64,000 bases of DNA from Paracoccus marcusii (GTDB lineage Bacteria > Pseudomonadota > Alphaproteobacteria > Rhodobacterales > Rhodobacteraceae), in the NCBI RefSeq assembly GCF_028621715.1, contig NZ_CP117466.1:1312501-1376500 (forward strand). The letters are read 5' to 3'. The notes below the pieces were generated by a model. The model was not told the DNA's origin. It did not search any database and saw nothing but the letters and a program-made list of their open reading frames with translations. The translations under genes and the position numbers were made by a program. Shown in pieces: positions 1 through 8,450 of the stretch. Every line of letters begins with the position of its first letter. Position 1 is the first letter of the stretch.

Positions 1-234
1 CAGGGCCTGCTGCAGCAGCCCCTCATCCGCGGCGACCAGGGCCTCCTCGGTGACCAGGGCCACGCCGATGGTTGCTCCGACCAGCCCCGCCAGCGCGGGC
101 AGGTCCCGTGCCTGGACCGACGCGATGCCGACCTTGTCCAGCAGCGCCGCGGCCACGGCGGCGTCGCGGCCCCGCGGCGCCAGGATCGCCACCGCCAGGG
201 CCAGGTCGTCGCGCGCGGCCGACCGGTCGGTCAC
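1..234 (-). CDS. Sensor histidine kinase, N-terminal part (cut by window edge)
   Basis: A 78-codon open frame begins at a GTG (232-234) that overlaps the TGA stop of the upstream kaiC-like gene in a GTGA arrangement, and it stays open to base 1. The visible peptide reads VTDRSARDDLALAVAILAPR, followed by an Ala/Leu-rich stretch ending near TEEALVAADEG. This resembles the receiver-like N-terminal segment of PAS/HWE-type sensor kinases that follow KaiC-like genes in alphaproteobacteria; that match is from memory. No H-box or ATPase domain is inside the window, so kinase function is inferred. The overlap implies translational coupling to the KaiC-like protein and thus a joint signalling role. 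Confidence 0.55.
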   Translation of the reverse strand, partial: MTDRSAARDDLALAVAILAPRGRDAAVAAALLDKVGIASVQARDLPALAGLVGATIGVALVTEEALVAADEGLLQQAL

Positions 235-1760
235 CGTGCCCGGTCCCTTTGCGGATCGGTCGCCATCAGGTCGTTCTCGGTGCCCACCAGCACCGGGGTC
301 CCGGACAGGATGCCCGAAAAGCCCCGGATCGGTGCGCCGATGACGATGCCGCCCCCGTCGATCCGCAATTCGCGGATCGTGCGTTCGTGGTCCGACGTGC
401 GCGTCTTGATGACCGCGATCGACTTCCGCACCTCTCCGTCGGCCTCGAAAAAGCGCAGCATCATCATCGTGTCGGCCAGATAGCTGATGTCCAGGTCCGA
501 CCGCAGGTCGCCCGTCACCCCGTGCTGACCCAGGATCATCAGCGAGACCACGCCCTGCTGGGCCAGGTAGCTGAGCAGTTCGTGCATCTGCAGCACCAGG
601 AAATTGTCGCTTGGCATCGCGTGCAGATAGGCGTTCAGGCTGTCGATCACGACCAGTCCGACATCGTCCTTCTCGACCGCGCTGCGGACGGCGCTGGCGA
701 ACTCTCCGGGGGACAGTTCGGCCGGGTCGATCTGGCGGATCGTCAGCAGGCCGGCGTCGATGAACGGCTGCAGGTCCATGTTCAGCACCTTGGATCGGGT
801 CATCAGCGTGGCCAGCCGTTCGTCGAACAGAAAATAGGCCGCCTTCTGGCCACGCTGCAGGGCCGAGATCATGCAGCGCACGGCGGTCGTCGTCTTGCCC
901 ACCCCGGCAGGCCCCGCCAGCAGCGTGTTGGTTCCGGGAAACAGGCCGTCGCCCAGCAGCGCATCCAGACCGGCAAGCCCCGTGGTCACCGGTTCGGCCG
1001 AAAAGCGGCGGTGGTGATCGGCCGCGATCAGGCGCGGATAGACGCGGATGCCGCCACGTTCGATGGTAAAGTCGTGATAGCCGCCGTGATATTTCAGGCC
1101 ACGCATCTTGACGACCCTCAGCCTGCGGCGCTCCGAGCCGAAATCGTTGGCCAGCTGCTCCAGCGAGATGACGCCATGCGCGATCGAATGCAGTTGCAGG
1201 TCGCCGGGTTCGGCCGTGCGGTCGTCCAGCATCAGCACGGTGCAGTTCCGGCGCGCGAAGAAATGCTTCAACGCCAGGATCTGGCGGCGATAGCGCAGCG
1301 GGTTCTGCGCCAGCAGGCGCAGTTCCGACAGGCTGTCCAGCACCACGCGCACCGGATCGGTCCGGTCCACCAGATCGAAGATGCCGCGCACCGTCTCTCC
1401 CAGTTCCACCTCGCTGGGATGCAGAAGCGACTGTTCGTGGTCAATGCCGAACTCATCTTCGGCGATCATCTCGAAGACGTCGATGCCGTCCAACGTCAGG
1501 TCATGCGACCGCGCGACGGCCTGCAGCTCTGTCTCGGTCTCGGACAGGGTGATGTAGAGGCCGCGGTCACCCGCCTGGCGTCCCTCCATCAGGAACTTCA
1601 GCGCCAGCGTGGTCTTTCCCGATCCGGGCGTGCCCTCGACAAGATAAAGCCGCGATGGCGTCAGCCCGCCCAGCAGCACGGCATCCAGGCCGGGGGTTCC
1701 GGTGCGAAAGCGCGCGTCGATGTCCGCGCCTGCTGTTTCCTGGCTCATCTGCTGTCCCAT
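231..1760 (-). CDS. kaiC: KaiC-like circadian clock family ATPase
   Basis: A 509-residue protein with two RecA-like ATPase domains, the KaiC architecture. CI has Walker A GTPGSGKT near residues 43-50 and Walker B VVLDS near 139. CII has Walker A GPAGVGKT near 283-290 and a second IDSLNAYL Walker B. The C-terminal part carries the KaiC-like pattern DISYLADT followed by HERTIREL. KaiC proteins hydrolyse ATP slowly and autophosphorylate at paired Ser/Thr in CII; aligning by eye, the pair here is Ser-Tyr (about residues 425-426). An in-frame ATG at 1746-1748 is an alternative start; 1760 is preferred because AAGG lies just upstream, and frames extending to 1940 look non-coding. No kaiB or kaiA lies in the window. 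The next gene overlaps it and encodes a putative histidine kinase, suggesting output through phosphotransfer. Confidence 0.85.
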   Translation of the reverse strand: MGQQMSQETAGADIDARFRTGTPGLDAVLLGGLTPSRLYLVEGTPGSGKTTLALKFLMEGRQAGDRGLYITLSETETELQAVARSHDLTLDGIDVFEMIAEDEFGIDHEQSLLHPSEVELGETVRGIFDLVDRTDPVRVVLDSLSELRLLAQNPLRYRRQILALKHFFARRNCTVLMLDDRTAEPGDLQLHSIAHGVISLEQLANDFGSERRRLRVVKMRGLKYHGGYHDFTIERGGIRVYPRLIAADHHRRFSAEPVTTGLAGLDALLGDGLFPGTNTLLAGPAGVGKTTTAVRCMISALQRGQKAAYFLFDERLATLMTRSKVLNMDLQPFIDAGLLTIRQIDPAELSPGEFASAVRSAVEKDDVGLVVIDSLNAYLHAMPSDNFLVLQMHELLSYLAQQGVVSLMILGQHGVTGDLRSDLDISYLADTMMMLRFFEADGEVRKSIAVIKTRTSDHERTIRELRIDGGGIVIGAPIRGFSGILSGTPVLVGTENDLMATDPQRDRAR

Positions 1761-2071
1761 GCCTTGGATGGTATCGGCCCGTGCGCGCCCCGGACACAAG
1801 GCGGATTCCTGTCCCGACCGGGTGCCGGTCGTCAAGCGCCAAAGGCGCAGTCTGATCGTCACGCCTAATCCGTCGCCGCGGACAGCTCCACCTGATAAAG
1901 GATGGTCCTGGCACGGGACCGGTGCCTGGACCGGGCTCAATGCCTTTCCGGATCATGGCGGCAACTGGCGCGCGATTTCTTGGGAACCCGGTTTACCGAA
2001 GGGCGTTGCCCTTGATGGTCACATGCGCGCACGACGCCGACCGGCCCTGATCCGAAAGCGAGGAAGCCATC
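1761..2071. other. Divergent intergenic region kaiC / molybdenum hydroxylase
   Basis: 311 bp between divergently transcribed genes, with no convincing ORF. It holds two small perfect hairpins on the kaiC side (GACCGG-gtg-CCGGTC at 1816-1830 and GCGCC-aaa-GGCGC at 1836-1848) and a candidate ECF-sigma promoter on the right (described separately). A Shine-Dalgarno GAGGA at about 2060 precedes the ATG at 2072. Confidence 0.6.
1983..2007 (+). promoter_or_regulatory. Candidate EcfG-type (general stress sigma) promoter
   Basis: GGAAC at 1983-1987 is separated by 16 bp from CGTT at 2004-2007. This matches the published alphaproteobacterial EcfG consensus GGAAC-N16/17-CGTT and sits 65 bp before the molybdenum hydroxylase start. 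One match of nine defined bases can occur by chance, and some Rhodobacterales lack EcfG, so this is only a candidate. Confidence 0.35.
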
Positions 2072-2530
2072 ATGATCACCCTGACCGTGAACGGGACGGA
2101 ACACAGTTTCGATGGCGATCCCGAAATGCCGCTGCTGTGGTACCTGCGCGACGAATTGGGACTGACCGGCACCAAGTTCGGCTGCGGCATCGCCCAATGC
2201 GGCGCCTGCACGATCCATCTGGACGGCTATCCGACCTTTGCCTGCATCACCCCCATCTCGATCGCGGATGGGTCGGACGTCCGCACGATCGAAGGTCTGG
2301 CCGAGAACGGCGACCACCCCGTGCAGGTCGCCTGGCGTGACCTGAACGTGTCGCAATGCGGTTATTGCCAGGCGGGGCAGATCATGCAGGCCGCGGCGCT
2401 TGTGGATTCCACCCCCGACCTGACCGACGAGGATATCGACACGGTGATGAGCGCGAACCTGTGCCGCTGCGGCACCTATCCGCGCATCCGCGCCGCCATC
2501 AAGCAGGCCGCCGAAGCGAGGACCGAATGA
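2072..2530 (+). CDS. (2Fe-2S) small subunit of xanthine-oxidase-family molybdenum hydroxylase (IorA-like)
   Basis: A 152-residue ferredoxin-like subunit that carries electrons from the molybdenum site to an acceptor. The N-terminal plant-type [2Fe-2S] cluster motif is CGIAQCGAC with a further Cys in TFACITP; the C-terminal four-helix domain has CGYCQAG and CRCGTY for the second cluster. Length and order are those of isoquinoline 1-oxidoreductase alpha and related aldehyde oxidoreductase small subunits. Its TGA overlaps the ATG of the large-subunit gene (ATGA), so the two form one operon. There is no FAD subunit, which fits the two-subunit Ior class. The substrate cannot be read from sequence; aromatic N-heterocycles or aldehydes are possible. 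Confidence 0.88.
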   Translation: MITLTVNGTEHSFDGDPEMPLLWYLRDELGLTGTKFGCGIAQCGACTIHLDGYPTFACITPISIADGSDVRTIEGLAENGDHPVQVAWRDLNVSQCGYCQAGQIMQAAALVDSTPDLTDEDIDTVMSANLCRCGTYPRIRAAIKQAAEARTE

Positions 2531-4830
2531 TGTCGAACCGCGTCCCCGCATCCGCCCGCATCGCCAATGTCAGCCGCCGGTCCCTGCTGCTGGGTATGGG
2601 GGCCGGCAGCTTGGTCCTTGCGATCGGACTGCCCCGCCCGGGCCGCGCGCAGGACGCGCCTGTCCAGTTCGGCGCCGACGCGATGCCCAACGGCTGGCGT
2701 GACGATCCGAACGTCTTCGTCTCGATCGCCGAGGACGGTATCGTCACCGTGACCGTCCACCGTTCCGAGATGGGGCAGGGCGTGCGCACCTCCATCGCGA
2801 TGGTCGTGGCGGACGAGCTGGAGGCAGACTGGGACATGGTCCGCGTGACCCAGGCCCCCGGCAACGAGCCGCGCTATGGCAACCAGGACACCGACGGCTC
2901 GCGCAGCCTGCGCCATTTCTTCGGCCCGATGCGCCGTGCCGGGGCCTCGGCACGGACCATGCTGGAGCAGGCGGCGGCCGAGGCGTGGGACGTGCCCCTG
3001 TCCGAAGTGCGCGCCGAGGGGCATGTCGTACGTCATGCCGGATCGGACCGCATGATGGGCTTTGGCGAACTGGCCGCCAAAGCCGCCGCCCTGCCGGTTC
3101 CCGACCGCGAGGGCCTGCGCCTGAAGGACCCCGCGACGTTCCGTTACGTCGGCAAGGCCGATATCGGGCTGGTCGACAATGACGACATCACCCGCGGCAC
3201 CACGACCTATGGGATCGACGTGCGCCGCGAAGGGATGCTGTACGCCGTCATCGCCCGCCCGCCGGTCTTTGGCGGCAGCGTGGCCAGCTTGGACGACAGC
3301 GCCGCCCTGCAGGTGCCTGGGGTCGAGCGGATCGTGCGGCTGGACCCGCCCGCCATCCCCGCGGAATTCCAGCCGCTTGGCGGCGTCGCGGTCATTGCCC
3401 GCAACACCTGGGCCGCCATCAAGGGGCGCGAAGCGCTGGTCATCGAATGGGAGGACGGGCCGCATGCCGCCTATTCCTCGGATGACTTCAGGGCAGAGCT
3501 TGAGGCGGCGGTGCAGACCGGCGACGGCAAGCTGATCCTGAACCGGGGCGACGTCGACGCGGCCCTGGCCGAGGCAGAGACCCGCGTGGTTGCCGAATAC
3601 TATATCCCCCACCTGGCGCAGGCCCCGATGGAGCCGCCAGCCGCCGTGGCCGATGTGCGCCACGGGTCCTGCGAAGTCTGGGCCTGCGTTCAGGCGCCGC
3701 AGGTCACCCGTCTGCGCCTGGCACAGCGGATGGAACTGCCCGAGGAGGACGTGACCGTCAACGTCACCCTGCTGGGCGGTGGTTTCGGCCGCAAGTCCAA
3801 GCCCGACTTCGTGCTGGAGGCCGCGATCCTCAGCCGCGAGATGGGCGCCCCGGTCAAGCTGACCTGGACGCGCGAGGACGACCTGCACCACAGCTATTAC
3901 CACACCGTCTCGGTCGAGCGGCTGGAGGCGGGGCTGGACGCACAGGGCAAGGCCGTGGCCTGGCTGCACCGCACCGCCGCCCCCACGATCGGGTCGATCT
4001 TTGCCCCCGACCCCAAGGAGAAACTGCCGTTCGAGCTGGGCATGGGTCTGACCAACATGCCCCTGAACATCCCCAACGTCCGGGCCGAGAACCCGCAGGC
4101 CCCGGCCCATGTGCGCATCGGCTGGTACCGGTCGGTGTCCAACATCCCGCATGCCTTCGCGATCCAGTCCTTCATCGCCGAACTGGCGGCCGCGGCGGGC
4201 CGCGATCCGCTGGAATACCTGCTGGAGACGATCGGCCCCGCCCGCCTCATCGACCCCAGCGAGATCGGCGATGTCTGGAACTATGGCGAGGACCCGGCGC
4301 GCTATCCCATCGACACCGGACGCCTGCGGGCGGTCACCGAAACCGTGGCCGACGCGATCGGATGGGGTCGCCAGATGCCCGCCGGCAGCGGCCTGGGCAT
4401 CGCCGCGCATTACAGCTTTGTCAGCCATGTCGCCGTGGCGGCCGAGGTCAAGGTCGTGGACGGCGCGGTGCGCATTCCGCGCGTCGAGATCGCCATTGAC
4501 TGCGGCGCGCATGTGAATCCCGACCGCATCCGCTCTCAGATGGAGGGGGCCGTCATCATGGGCGCGGGGCAGGCCCTGACGGCCGAGATCACCTTCCAGG
4601 ACGGGCGCGCGCAGCAGGACAACTTTGACACCTACCTGATCCCCCGCATGGAGACCGCGCCGCGGGAGATCAACGTGCATCTCGTGTCCTCGGGCGGCTA
4701 TGACCAGCCTTTGGGGGGCGTCGGGGAACCGGGCCTGCCGCCCGTCGCCCCGGCCATCGTCAACGCGATCTTTGCCGCGACGGGCACCCGCATCCGCCGC
4801 CTGCCGGTGGCCGATCAACTTCGCAGCTGA
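2527..4830 (+). CDS. Molybdopterin-binding large subunit, isoquinoline 1-oxidoreductase beta-like
   Basis: A 767-residue catalytic subunit. The ATG at 2527 overlaps the small-subunit stop. The N-terminus has a Tat-like segment, [19 protein letters not shown], then an Ala-rich cleavage region, as many IorB-type proteins do, so export of the assembled complex is likely. GGGFGRK around residue 420 is the molybdopterin-binding signature of this subgroup, and [10 protein letters not shown] near the C-terminus contains the conserved active-site Glu region. The family hydroxylates substrates using water and a Mo cofactor carrying cytosine dinucleotide. No XdhC-type maturase or cofactor nucleotidyltransferase is adjacent, so maturation genes must lie elsewhere. 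Exact substrate unknown. Confidence 0.87.
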   Translation: MMSNRVPASARIANVSRRSLLLGMGAGSLVLAIGLPRPGRAQDAPVQFGADAMPNGWRDDPNVFVSIAEDGIVTVTVHRSEMGQGVRTSIAMVVADELEADWDMVRVTQAPGNEPRYGNQDTDGSRSLRHFFGPMRRAGASARTMLEQAAAEAWDVPLSEVRAEGHVVRHAGSDRMMGFGELAAKAAALPVPDREGLRLKDPATFRYVGKADIGLVDNDDITRGTTTYGIDVRREGMLYAVIARPPVFGGSVASLDDSAALQVPGVERIVRLDPPAIPAEFQPLGGVAVIARNTWAAIKGREALVIEWEDGPHAAYSSDDFRAELEAAVQTGDGKLILNRGDVDAALAEAETRVVAEYYIPHLAQAPMEPPAAVADVRHGSCEVWACVQAPQVTRLRLAQRMELPEEDVTVNVTLLGGGFGRKSKPDFVLEAAILSREMGAPVKLTWTREDDLHHSYYHTVSVERLEAGLDAQGKAVAWLHRTAAPTIGSIFAPDPKEKLPFELGMGLTNMPLNIPNVRAENPQAPAHVRIGWYRSVSNIPHAFAIQSFIAELAAAAGRDPLEYLLETIGPARLIDPSEIGDVWNYGEDPARYPIDTGRLRAVTETVADAIGWGRQMPAGSGLGIAAHYSFVSHVAVAAEVKVVDGAVRIPRVEIAIDCGAHVNPDRIRSQMEGAVIMGAGQALTAEITFQDGRAQQDNFDTYLIPRMETAPREINVHLVSSGGYDQPLGGVGEPGLPPVAPAIVNAIFAATGTRIRRLPVADQLRS

Positions 4831-4840
4831 GGACATGTCC

Positions 4841-5227
4841 ATGACCCTGAAACAGATGCTTCTGGCCGGCGGCCTTGCTGTCCTGGCCGGTCCGGCGCTG
4901 GCGGATTGCGCCGACCGGATCACCTTCCTCGAGGAGGCGCTGGACGATGCGTCGCGGCTGGCCATCTCGGCCTCGACGGGCGGGCAGGGGGTCGCGGGCG
5001 CCCGCGAGGCCCAGGCCGTGACCGAGGAGACGGCAGAGGAACCCGTCCCCTATCAGGACGACGCCGCCGCGGCGGTCGAGGAGGCCGATGAGGCCGGGGA
5101 CGGTGGCGAGGAGCTGATCGAGGCGCGTGCCCGCCTGGGCGAAGCCCGCACCCTTGCCCAGGATGGGGACGAGGAGGCCTGCACCCGGCAGATCAAGGAG
5201 ATCCTTGTCGGCCTGATCGACGGGTGA
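4841..5227 (+). CDS. Small secreted acidic protein of unknown function
   Basis: A 128-residue protein that I do not recognise. It begins with a clear Sec signal peptide (MTLKQMLLAGGLAVLAGPALA, cleavage before DCADR), followed by a Glu/Ala-rich, very acidic region with two Cys residues, one near the mature N-terminus and one in EEACTRQIK near the C-terminus. An in-frame ATG two codons earlier (4835) exists, but GAGGA at about 4829-4833 is well spaced only for 4841. It follows the molybdenum hydroxylase by 10 bp and is probably cotranscribed. The periplasmic location and helical acidic composition suggest a soluble accessory protein; any link to the enzyme is inference. Confidence 0.7.
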   Translation: MTLKQMLLAGGLAVLAGPALADCADRITFLEEALDDASRLAISASTGGQGVAGAREAQAVTEETAEEPVPYQDDAAAAVEEADEAGDGGEELIEARARLGEARTLAQDGDEEACTRQIKEILVGLIDG

Positions 5228-5242
5228 TCCGGCAGGCGCGGC

Positions 5243-5572
5243 CTAGTCCGAATGGAACACCTCGGTCAGGCCCGCCCACCATTCACCAGGGGCCCGCGTG
5301 TCCAGCGGGCGCTGCATCGGGCCGCACAGCGCCCACCAGTCGCGCGTCACCGGATCGGCGGCAATGGCCGCATCATCGGCCGCGAAATCGTTGCCGCGAT
5401 ATTCCCAATAGCTGAACAGCAGGTTTTCTGGCTGGCGCAGGAAGATTGAATAGTTGGTGATATGCGACCGCGACAGCCGGTCCAGCACCGCGGGCCAGAC
5501 ATCGGCATGCAGGCGGGTGTATTCGTCGATCCGGTCCGGATCGATCCCGATGACATGGGCCATGCGTTTCAT
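5243..5572 (-). CDS. L-rhamnose/L-fucose mutarotase family protein
   Basis: A 109-residue protein with the hallmarks of the RhaM/DUF718 mutarotase family: small size, an N-terminal IDPDRIDEYTRLHADVWP with the His used in anomer interconversion, the central NYSIFLRQPENLLFSYWEY, and a C-terminal segment with conserved Trp residues (DWWALC, EWWAGLTEVF). These enzymes interconvert alpha and beta pyranoses of 6-deoxy sugars. Its ATG overlaps the stop of the upstream lactonase gene (ATGA). In this cluster it most likely supplies the beta anomer to the fucose dehydrogenase; the family alone would equally permit rhamnose. Confidence 0.85.
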   Translation of the reverse strand: MKRMAHVIGIDPDRIDEYTRLHADVWPAVLDRLSRSHITNYSIFLRQPENLLFSYWEYRGNDFAADDAAIAADPVTRDWWALCGPMQRPLDTRAPGEWWAGLTEVFHSD

Positions 5573-6411
5573 GGGCGCTGTTCCTTCGCGTTAAGGTCGT
5601 AAAAGCGGGCGGCTGTCTGCCCAAAGACCTGAGCGCGATCGGCATCGGACAGGTCCGCGCACAGGGTCTGCGCGACCTGCAGCCAGTCGGCATAGGTGCC
5701 CGCAAGCTCCAGCACCGGCCAGTCGCTACCCCACATCAGCCGTTCGGGGCCGAATGCCCGCAGGACATGGTCGAAGACCGGGCGCAGGGTGTCTGCGGAC
5801 CAGCCGGGCCCGAATTCGTTGGCCAGCCCCGACAGCTTGCAGAACACCTGCGGATGGGCGGCCAGGGCGTCGATGCCCCGGCGCCAGTCCGGTTCGGGGT
5901 CCGTGCCGTCAAAGACGGGCTTGGCGCAGTGATCGATCACGATGGGCAGGGACGGCACCCGCCCGGCCAATTCCTCGATGACCGGCAGATGGCAGGGCGT
6001 GATCAGCGCGTCCAGCCGCAGCCCGGCCCCCGCGACCTGCCGCAGGGCGTCGACCACGCCGTCCTGCAGGATCCACCGGGTGTCGTCGATATCTTGCAGC
6101 ATCGGGCGGATGCCGCGCAGCGCAGGGTGGGCAATGCGCGATAGCTGCGCGGCCACGTCGCCGGTCAGGTCGATCCACCCGACGACGCCGCGGATCAGCG
6201 GCGACCGGTCGGCCATCTCCAGCAGGAACTGCGTCTCGTCCAGCGTGGGGGCGGCCTGGACCAGCACCGTGCCGGTGACCCCGGCCGTCCGCGCCAGGGG
6301 TTCCAGGTCCGCGGGCAGGATGTCCCGCCGGATGGGCGCGACCTGATCGGTCATCCAGCCGTAATCGCCCCGGGCGATCCGCCAGAAATGCTGATGGGCG
6401 TCAATGATCAC
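5569..6411 (-). CDS. Amidohydrolase family 2, probable L-fucono-1,5-lactonase
   Basis: A 280-residue TIM-barrel hydrolase of the amidohydrolase_2 family. The metal-binding HQHFW lies at residues 6-10, VIDHCAKP near the middle gives a further His, and WGSDWPVLE near the C-terminus gives the conserved Asp. COG3618 members with this pattern hydrolyse sugar lactones and are found in oxidative fucose and rhamnose clusters. It is cotranscribed with the mutarotase (4-bp overlap) and divergent from the aldose dehydrogenase that would make its substrate. Predicted reaction: L-fucono-lactone plus water to L-fuconate. The specificity is inferred from neighbours. Confidence 0.82.
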   Translation of the reverse strand: MIIDAHQHFWRIARGDYGWMTDQVAPIRRDILPADLEPLARTAGVTGTVLVQAAPTLDETQFLLEMADRSPLIRGVVGWIDLTGDVAAQLSRIAHPALRGIRPMLQDIDDTRWILQDGVVDALRQVAGAGLRLDALITPCHLPVIEELAGRVPSLPIVIDHCAKPVFDGTDPEPDWRRGIDALAAHPQVFCKLSGLANEFGPGWSADTLRPVFDHVLRAFGPERLMWGSDWPVLELAGTYADWLQVAQTLCADLSDADRAQVFGQTAARFYDLNAKEQRP

Positions 6412-6507
6412 GGGAATGTCCTTGCCGGGTTGTGTCTCTAATCATAATAAACCGTATGGAGGCGGTCGTGGCGTGTCAACGCCCGACCCGGGAGGACAGG
6501 AGGCGGC

Positions 6508-7434
6508 ATGAAGACCATCAGGATCGGCCGGACGGGGGTGGAGATCACCCGCATCGCGTTCGGCTGTGCCAGCATCGGCAACCTGTATCGCGAGGTCGCG
6601 GAGGAGGACGCGCAGCAGGTTCTGCAGGCGGCATGGGATGCGGGGATCCGCTATTTCGACACGGCGCCCCATTACGGGCGCGGCCTGTCCGAACAGCGGT
6701 TGGGGCGGTTCCTGACGGGCAGGACGGGGGCCGTTCTGTCGACCAAGGTCGGGCGCGTCCTGACCCCTGCCGCCGCGCCGATCCCCGGGGCCGACAGCTA
6801 TGTCCGCCCCGCGCAGAACGACGTGCATTACGACTATTCCGGTGACGGGATCGAGGAGAGCCTGGAGCAGAGCCTGGACCGGCTTGGCGTCGCGCGGGTC
6901 GACATCGTCTATGTCCACGATCTGGGCACCTATACCCATGGCACCGACAACGACCGGCATCTGCAGGCGTTCCTGGGGTCCGGGTATGAACGGCTGGTCC
7001 GGCTGAAGGAGGCCGGCCGCATCGGCGCATTCGGTCTTGGCGTCAACGAAACCGAGATCTGCCTGCAGGTGATGGATCACGGGCCGCTGGACGTGATCCT
7101 GCTGGCGGGGCGGCTGACCCTGCTGGACCGTTCGGCCGAGGACGCTTTGGTGCCGCGCTGTCGCGTGGCCGGGACCAGTCTGGTGCTGGGCGGGATCTTC
7201 AACTCCGGCATCCTGGCGACCGGGCCCGTGGCCGGCGCGACCTATGACTACGGCCCCGCCCCGCAGCAGGTGCTGGACCGCGTGGCTGCCCTGCAGGATC
7301 AGGCCGCCGCGCAGGGGATGCCGCTTGCGATCGCGGCGTTGCATTTCGCGCGTGACCATCCCGCGGCGGCGGCGGTGCTGCTGGGCACGGCCAATCCGGC
7401 GACCTTGCGCCGCAACCTGGAGGTCCTGCGCTAG
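6508..7434 (+). CDS. Aldo/keto reductase, probable L-fucose (D-threo-aldose) 1-dehydrogenase
   Basis: A 308-residue AKR. It has the AKR start TRIAFGCASIGNLY, the catalytic set Asp and Tyr in FDTAPHYG (residues 50-57), Lys in LSTKVGR and His in YVHDLG, and the C-terminal nucleotide-binding segment LGTANPATLRRNLE. This layout is that of D-threo-aldose 1-dehydrogenases, which oxidise L-fucose to the lactone with NAD(P). Start is set by GGGAGG at about 6488-6500. The stop overlaps the stop of the convergent regulator within CTAG (7431-7434). It provides the first oxidation step of the cluster. Confidence 0.84.
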   Translation: MKTIRIGRTGVEITRIAFGCASIGNLYREVAEEDAQQVLQAAWDAGIRYFDTAPHYGRGLSEQRLGRFLTGRTGAVLSTKVGRVLTPAAAPIPGADSYVRPAQNDVHYDYSGDGIEESLEQSLDRLGVARVDIVYVHDLGTYTHGTDNDRHLQAFLGSGYERLVRLKEAGRIGAFGLGVNETEICLQVMDHGPLDVILLAGRLTLLDRSAEDALVPRCRVAGTSLVLGGIFNSGILATGPVAGATYDYGPAPQQVLDRVAALQDQAAAQGMPLAIAALHFARDHPAAAAVLLGTANPATLRRNLEVLR

Positions 7435-8333
7435 CCCAGGTCGTGATGGCGCAGGGATGACAGCAGCGTCGATTTCGACGTGCGCAGGTGCTGGCGCGCG
7501 GCATCCAGCGCGCGGCCGGCGTCGCGGGCCTCCAGCGCGTCGATGATCGCCAGGTGTTCCTGGATCGCGGCGCCGTTCCGCTGCTTTTCCTGCGTCTTGT
7601 CCCACATGTAGTGATAATGGAAGATCAGCGAGATGACCTTCTGGAACTCGGCCACGAAGCGGTTGCGGACGACGGCGTTGATGGCCTCGTGGAACGCCTC
7701 GTCCAGCTTGGAGAACTCGTGGAAATGCGTGTCGATCTGGTCTGCCAGGGCCAGGTGCTGGACGCGCAGCGTGGCCAGACGCGGCCAGACGGGGTGGTCG
7801 ACCGGTGCCTCGACCAGCTTGGCGATCGCGTCCAGTTCCAGGACCAGCCGAAAGTCCGACAGCTCGACCGCGAATTCCTTGGTGAAGCCGCGCAGCATCC
7901 AGCCGCCCTTGGGCCTGCGTGCGACCAGGCCGAACCGGCTGAGGCCGGCCAGGAACTCGTTCAGCTGATGCTGGGTGACGCCGAAGGTCCGCGCCAGCTC
8001 GGCCACCGACAGCGGCGTTTCGGCAGGCACGTCGAACCGCAGGATCCAGTCCAGGAACCGCTGCTCCAGCGCCTGCAGGCCGTCGGCGGCGCGGATCACG
8101 GCGATCCGGTCGTCCTGGTCCGGCATGCGCAGCACCCGCTTGGCCCGCCCATCCAGCGCGATCACCCCCAGCTCTGCCAGCCGCGCCAGGCAGCGGCGGA
8201 CGACGGTGCGGCTGACCCCGGCGATCTCGCTCAGCGCGGCCTCGGCGGGCAGGTTGGCCCCCGGGGTCAGAGTCGCGCAGTGGTCCAGAAGGCGGTTGTA
8301 CGCCTCGCGATAGCGGGTGTCGCTGCGGGCCAT
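7431..8333 (-). CDS. GntR/FCD-family regulator with two winged-helix segments, probable cluster regulator
   Basis: A 300-residue transcription factor. The first winged-helix region (about residues 20-70) contains PAEAALSEIAGVSRTVVRRC, typical of GntR. A second helix-turn-helix-like segment, LSVAELARTFGVTQHQLNEF followed by a wing-like GLVARRPKGGWML, occupies about 105-145. The C-terminal all-helical FCD effector domain carries its scattered His/Asp residues (DTHFHEFSKLDEAFHEAI). FCD domains bind small acids or sugars and usually relieve repression. It is divergent from the sugar ABC transporter and convergent with the aldose dehydrogenase, so control of the fucose genes is likely. The double winged helix is unusual for the family. 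Confidence 0.83.
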   Translation of the reverse strand: MARSDTRYREAYNRLLDHCATLTPGANLPAEAALSEIAGVSRTVVRRCLARLAELGVIALDGRAKRVLRMPDQDDRIAVIRAADGLQALEQRFLDWILRFDVPAETPLSVAELARTFGVTQHQLNEFLAGLSRFGLVARRPKGGWMLRGFTKEFAVELSDFRLVLELDAIAKLVEAPVDHPVWPRLATLRVQHLALADQIDTHFHEFSKLDEAFHEAINAVVRNRFVAEFQKVISLIFHYHYMWDKTQEKQRNGAAIQEHLAIIDALEARDAGRALDAARQHLRTSKSTLLSSLRHHDLG

Positions 8334-8364
8334 GGTGGGGTTTCCTCGGGTCAGGCGGTTCTTG

Positions 8365-8408
8365 TCCTAAATTATTAAAAACAATTGACAGGTGCAAGGT
8401 GCCTGCAC
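8365..8408. promoter_or_regulatory. Transporter promoter with palindromic operator candidate
   Basis: A perfect -35 TTGACA (8385-8390) follows an AT-rich patch. Just downstream is the inverted repeat GTGCA-aggtgcc-TGCAC (8392-8408), overlapping the expected core promoter of the ABC operon. The -10 region at 17 bp spacing is poor (CATGCT). Placement suits an operator for the divergent GntR/FCD regulator; this is inference. Confidence 0.45.
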
Positions 8409-8450
8409 ATGCTTTGCCGACATCAGGACGAAATCGGTCGGGGAGGAACG

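Noticed and set aside
72..1868. Long plus-strand frame opposite the kaiC-like gene
   Set aside because: It mirrors the real minus-strand gene, uses no recognisable motif and has the Gln/His/Arg-rich composition typical of antisense frames in GC-rich DNA.
6412..6507. Riboswitch before the aldose dehydrogenase
   Set aside because: The gap is under 100 bp and shows only an AT-rich patch, without a recognisable aptamer.
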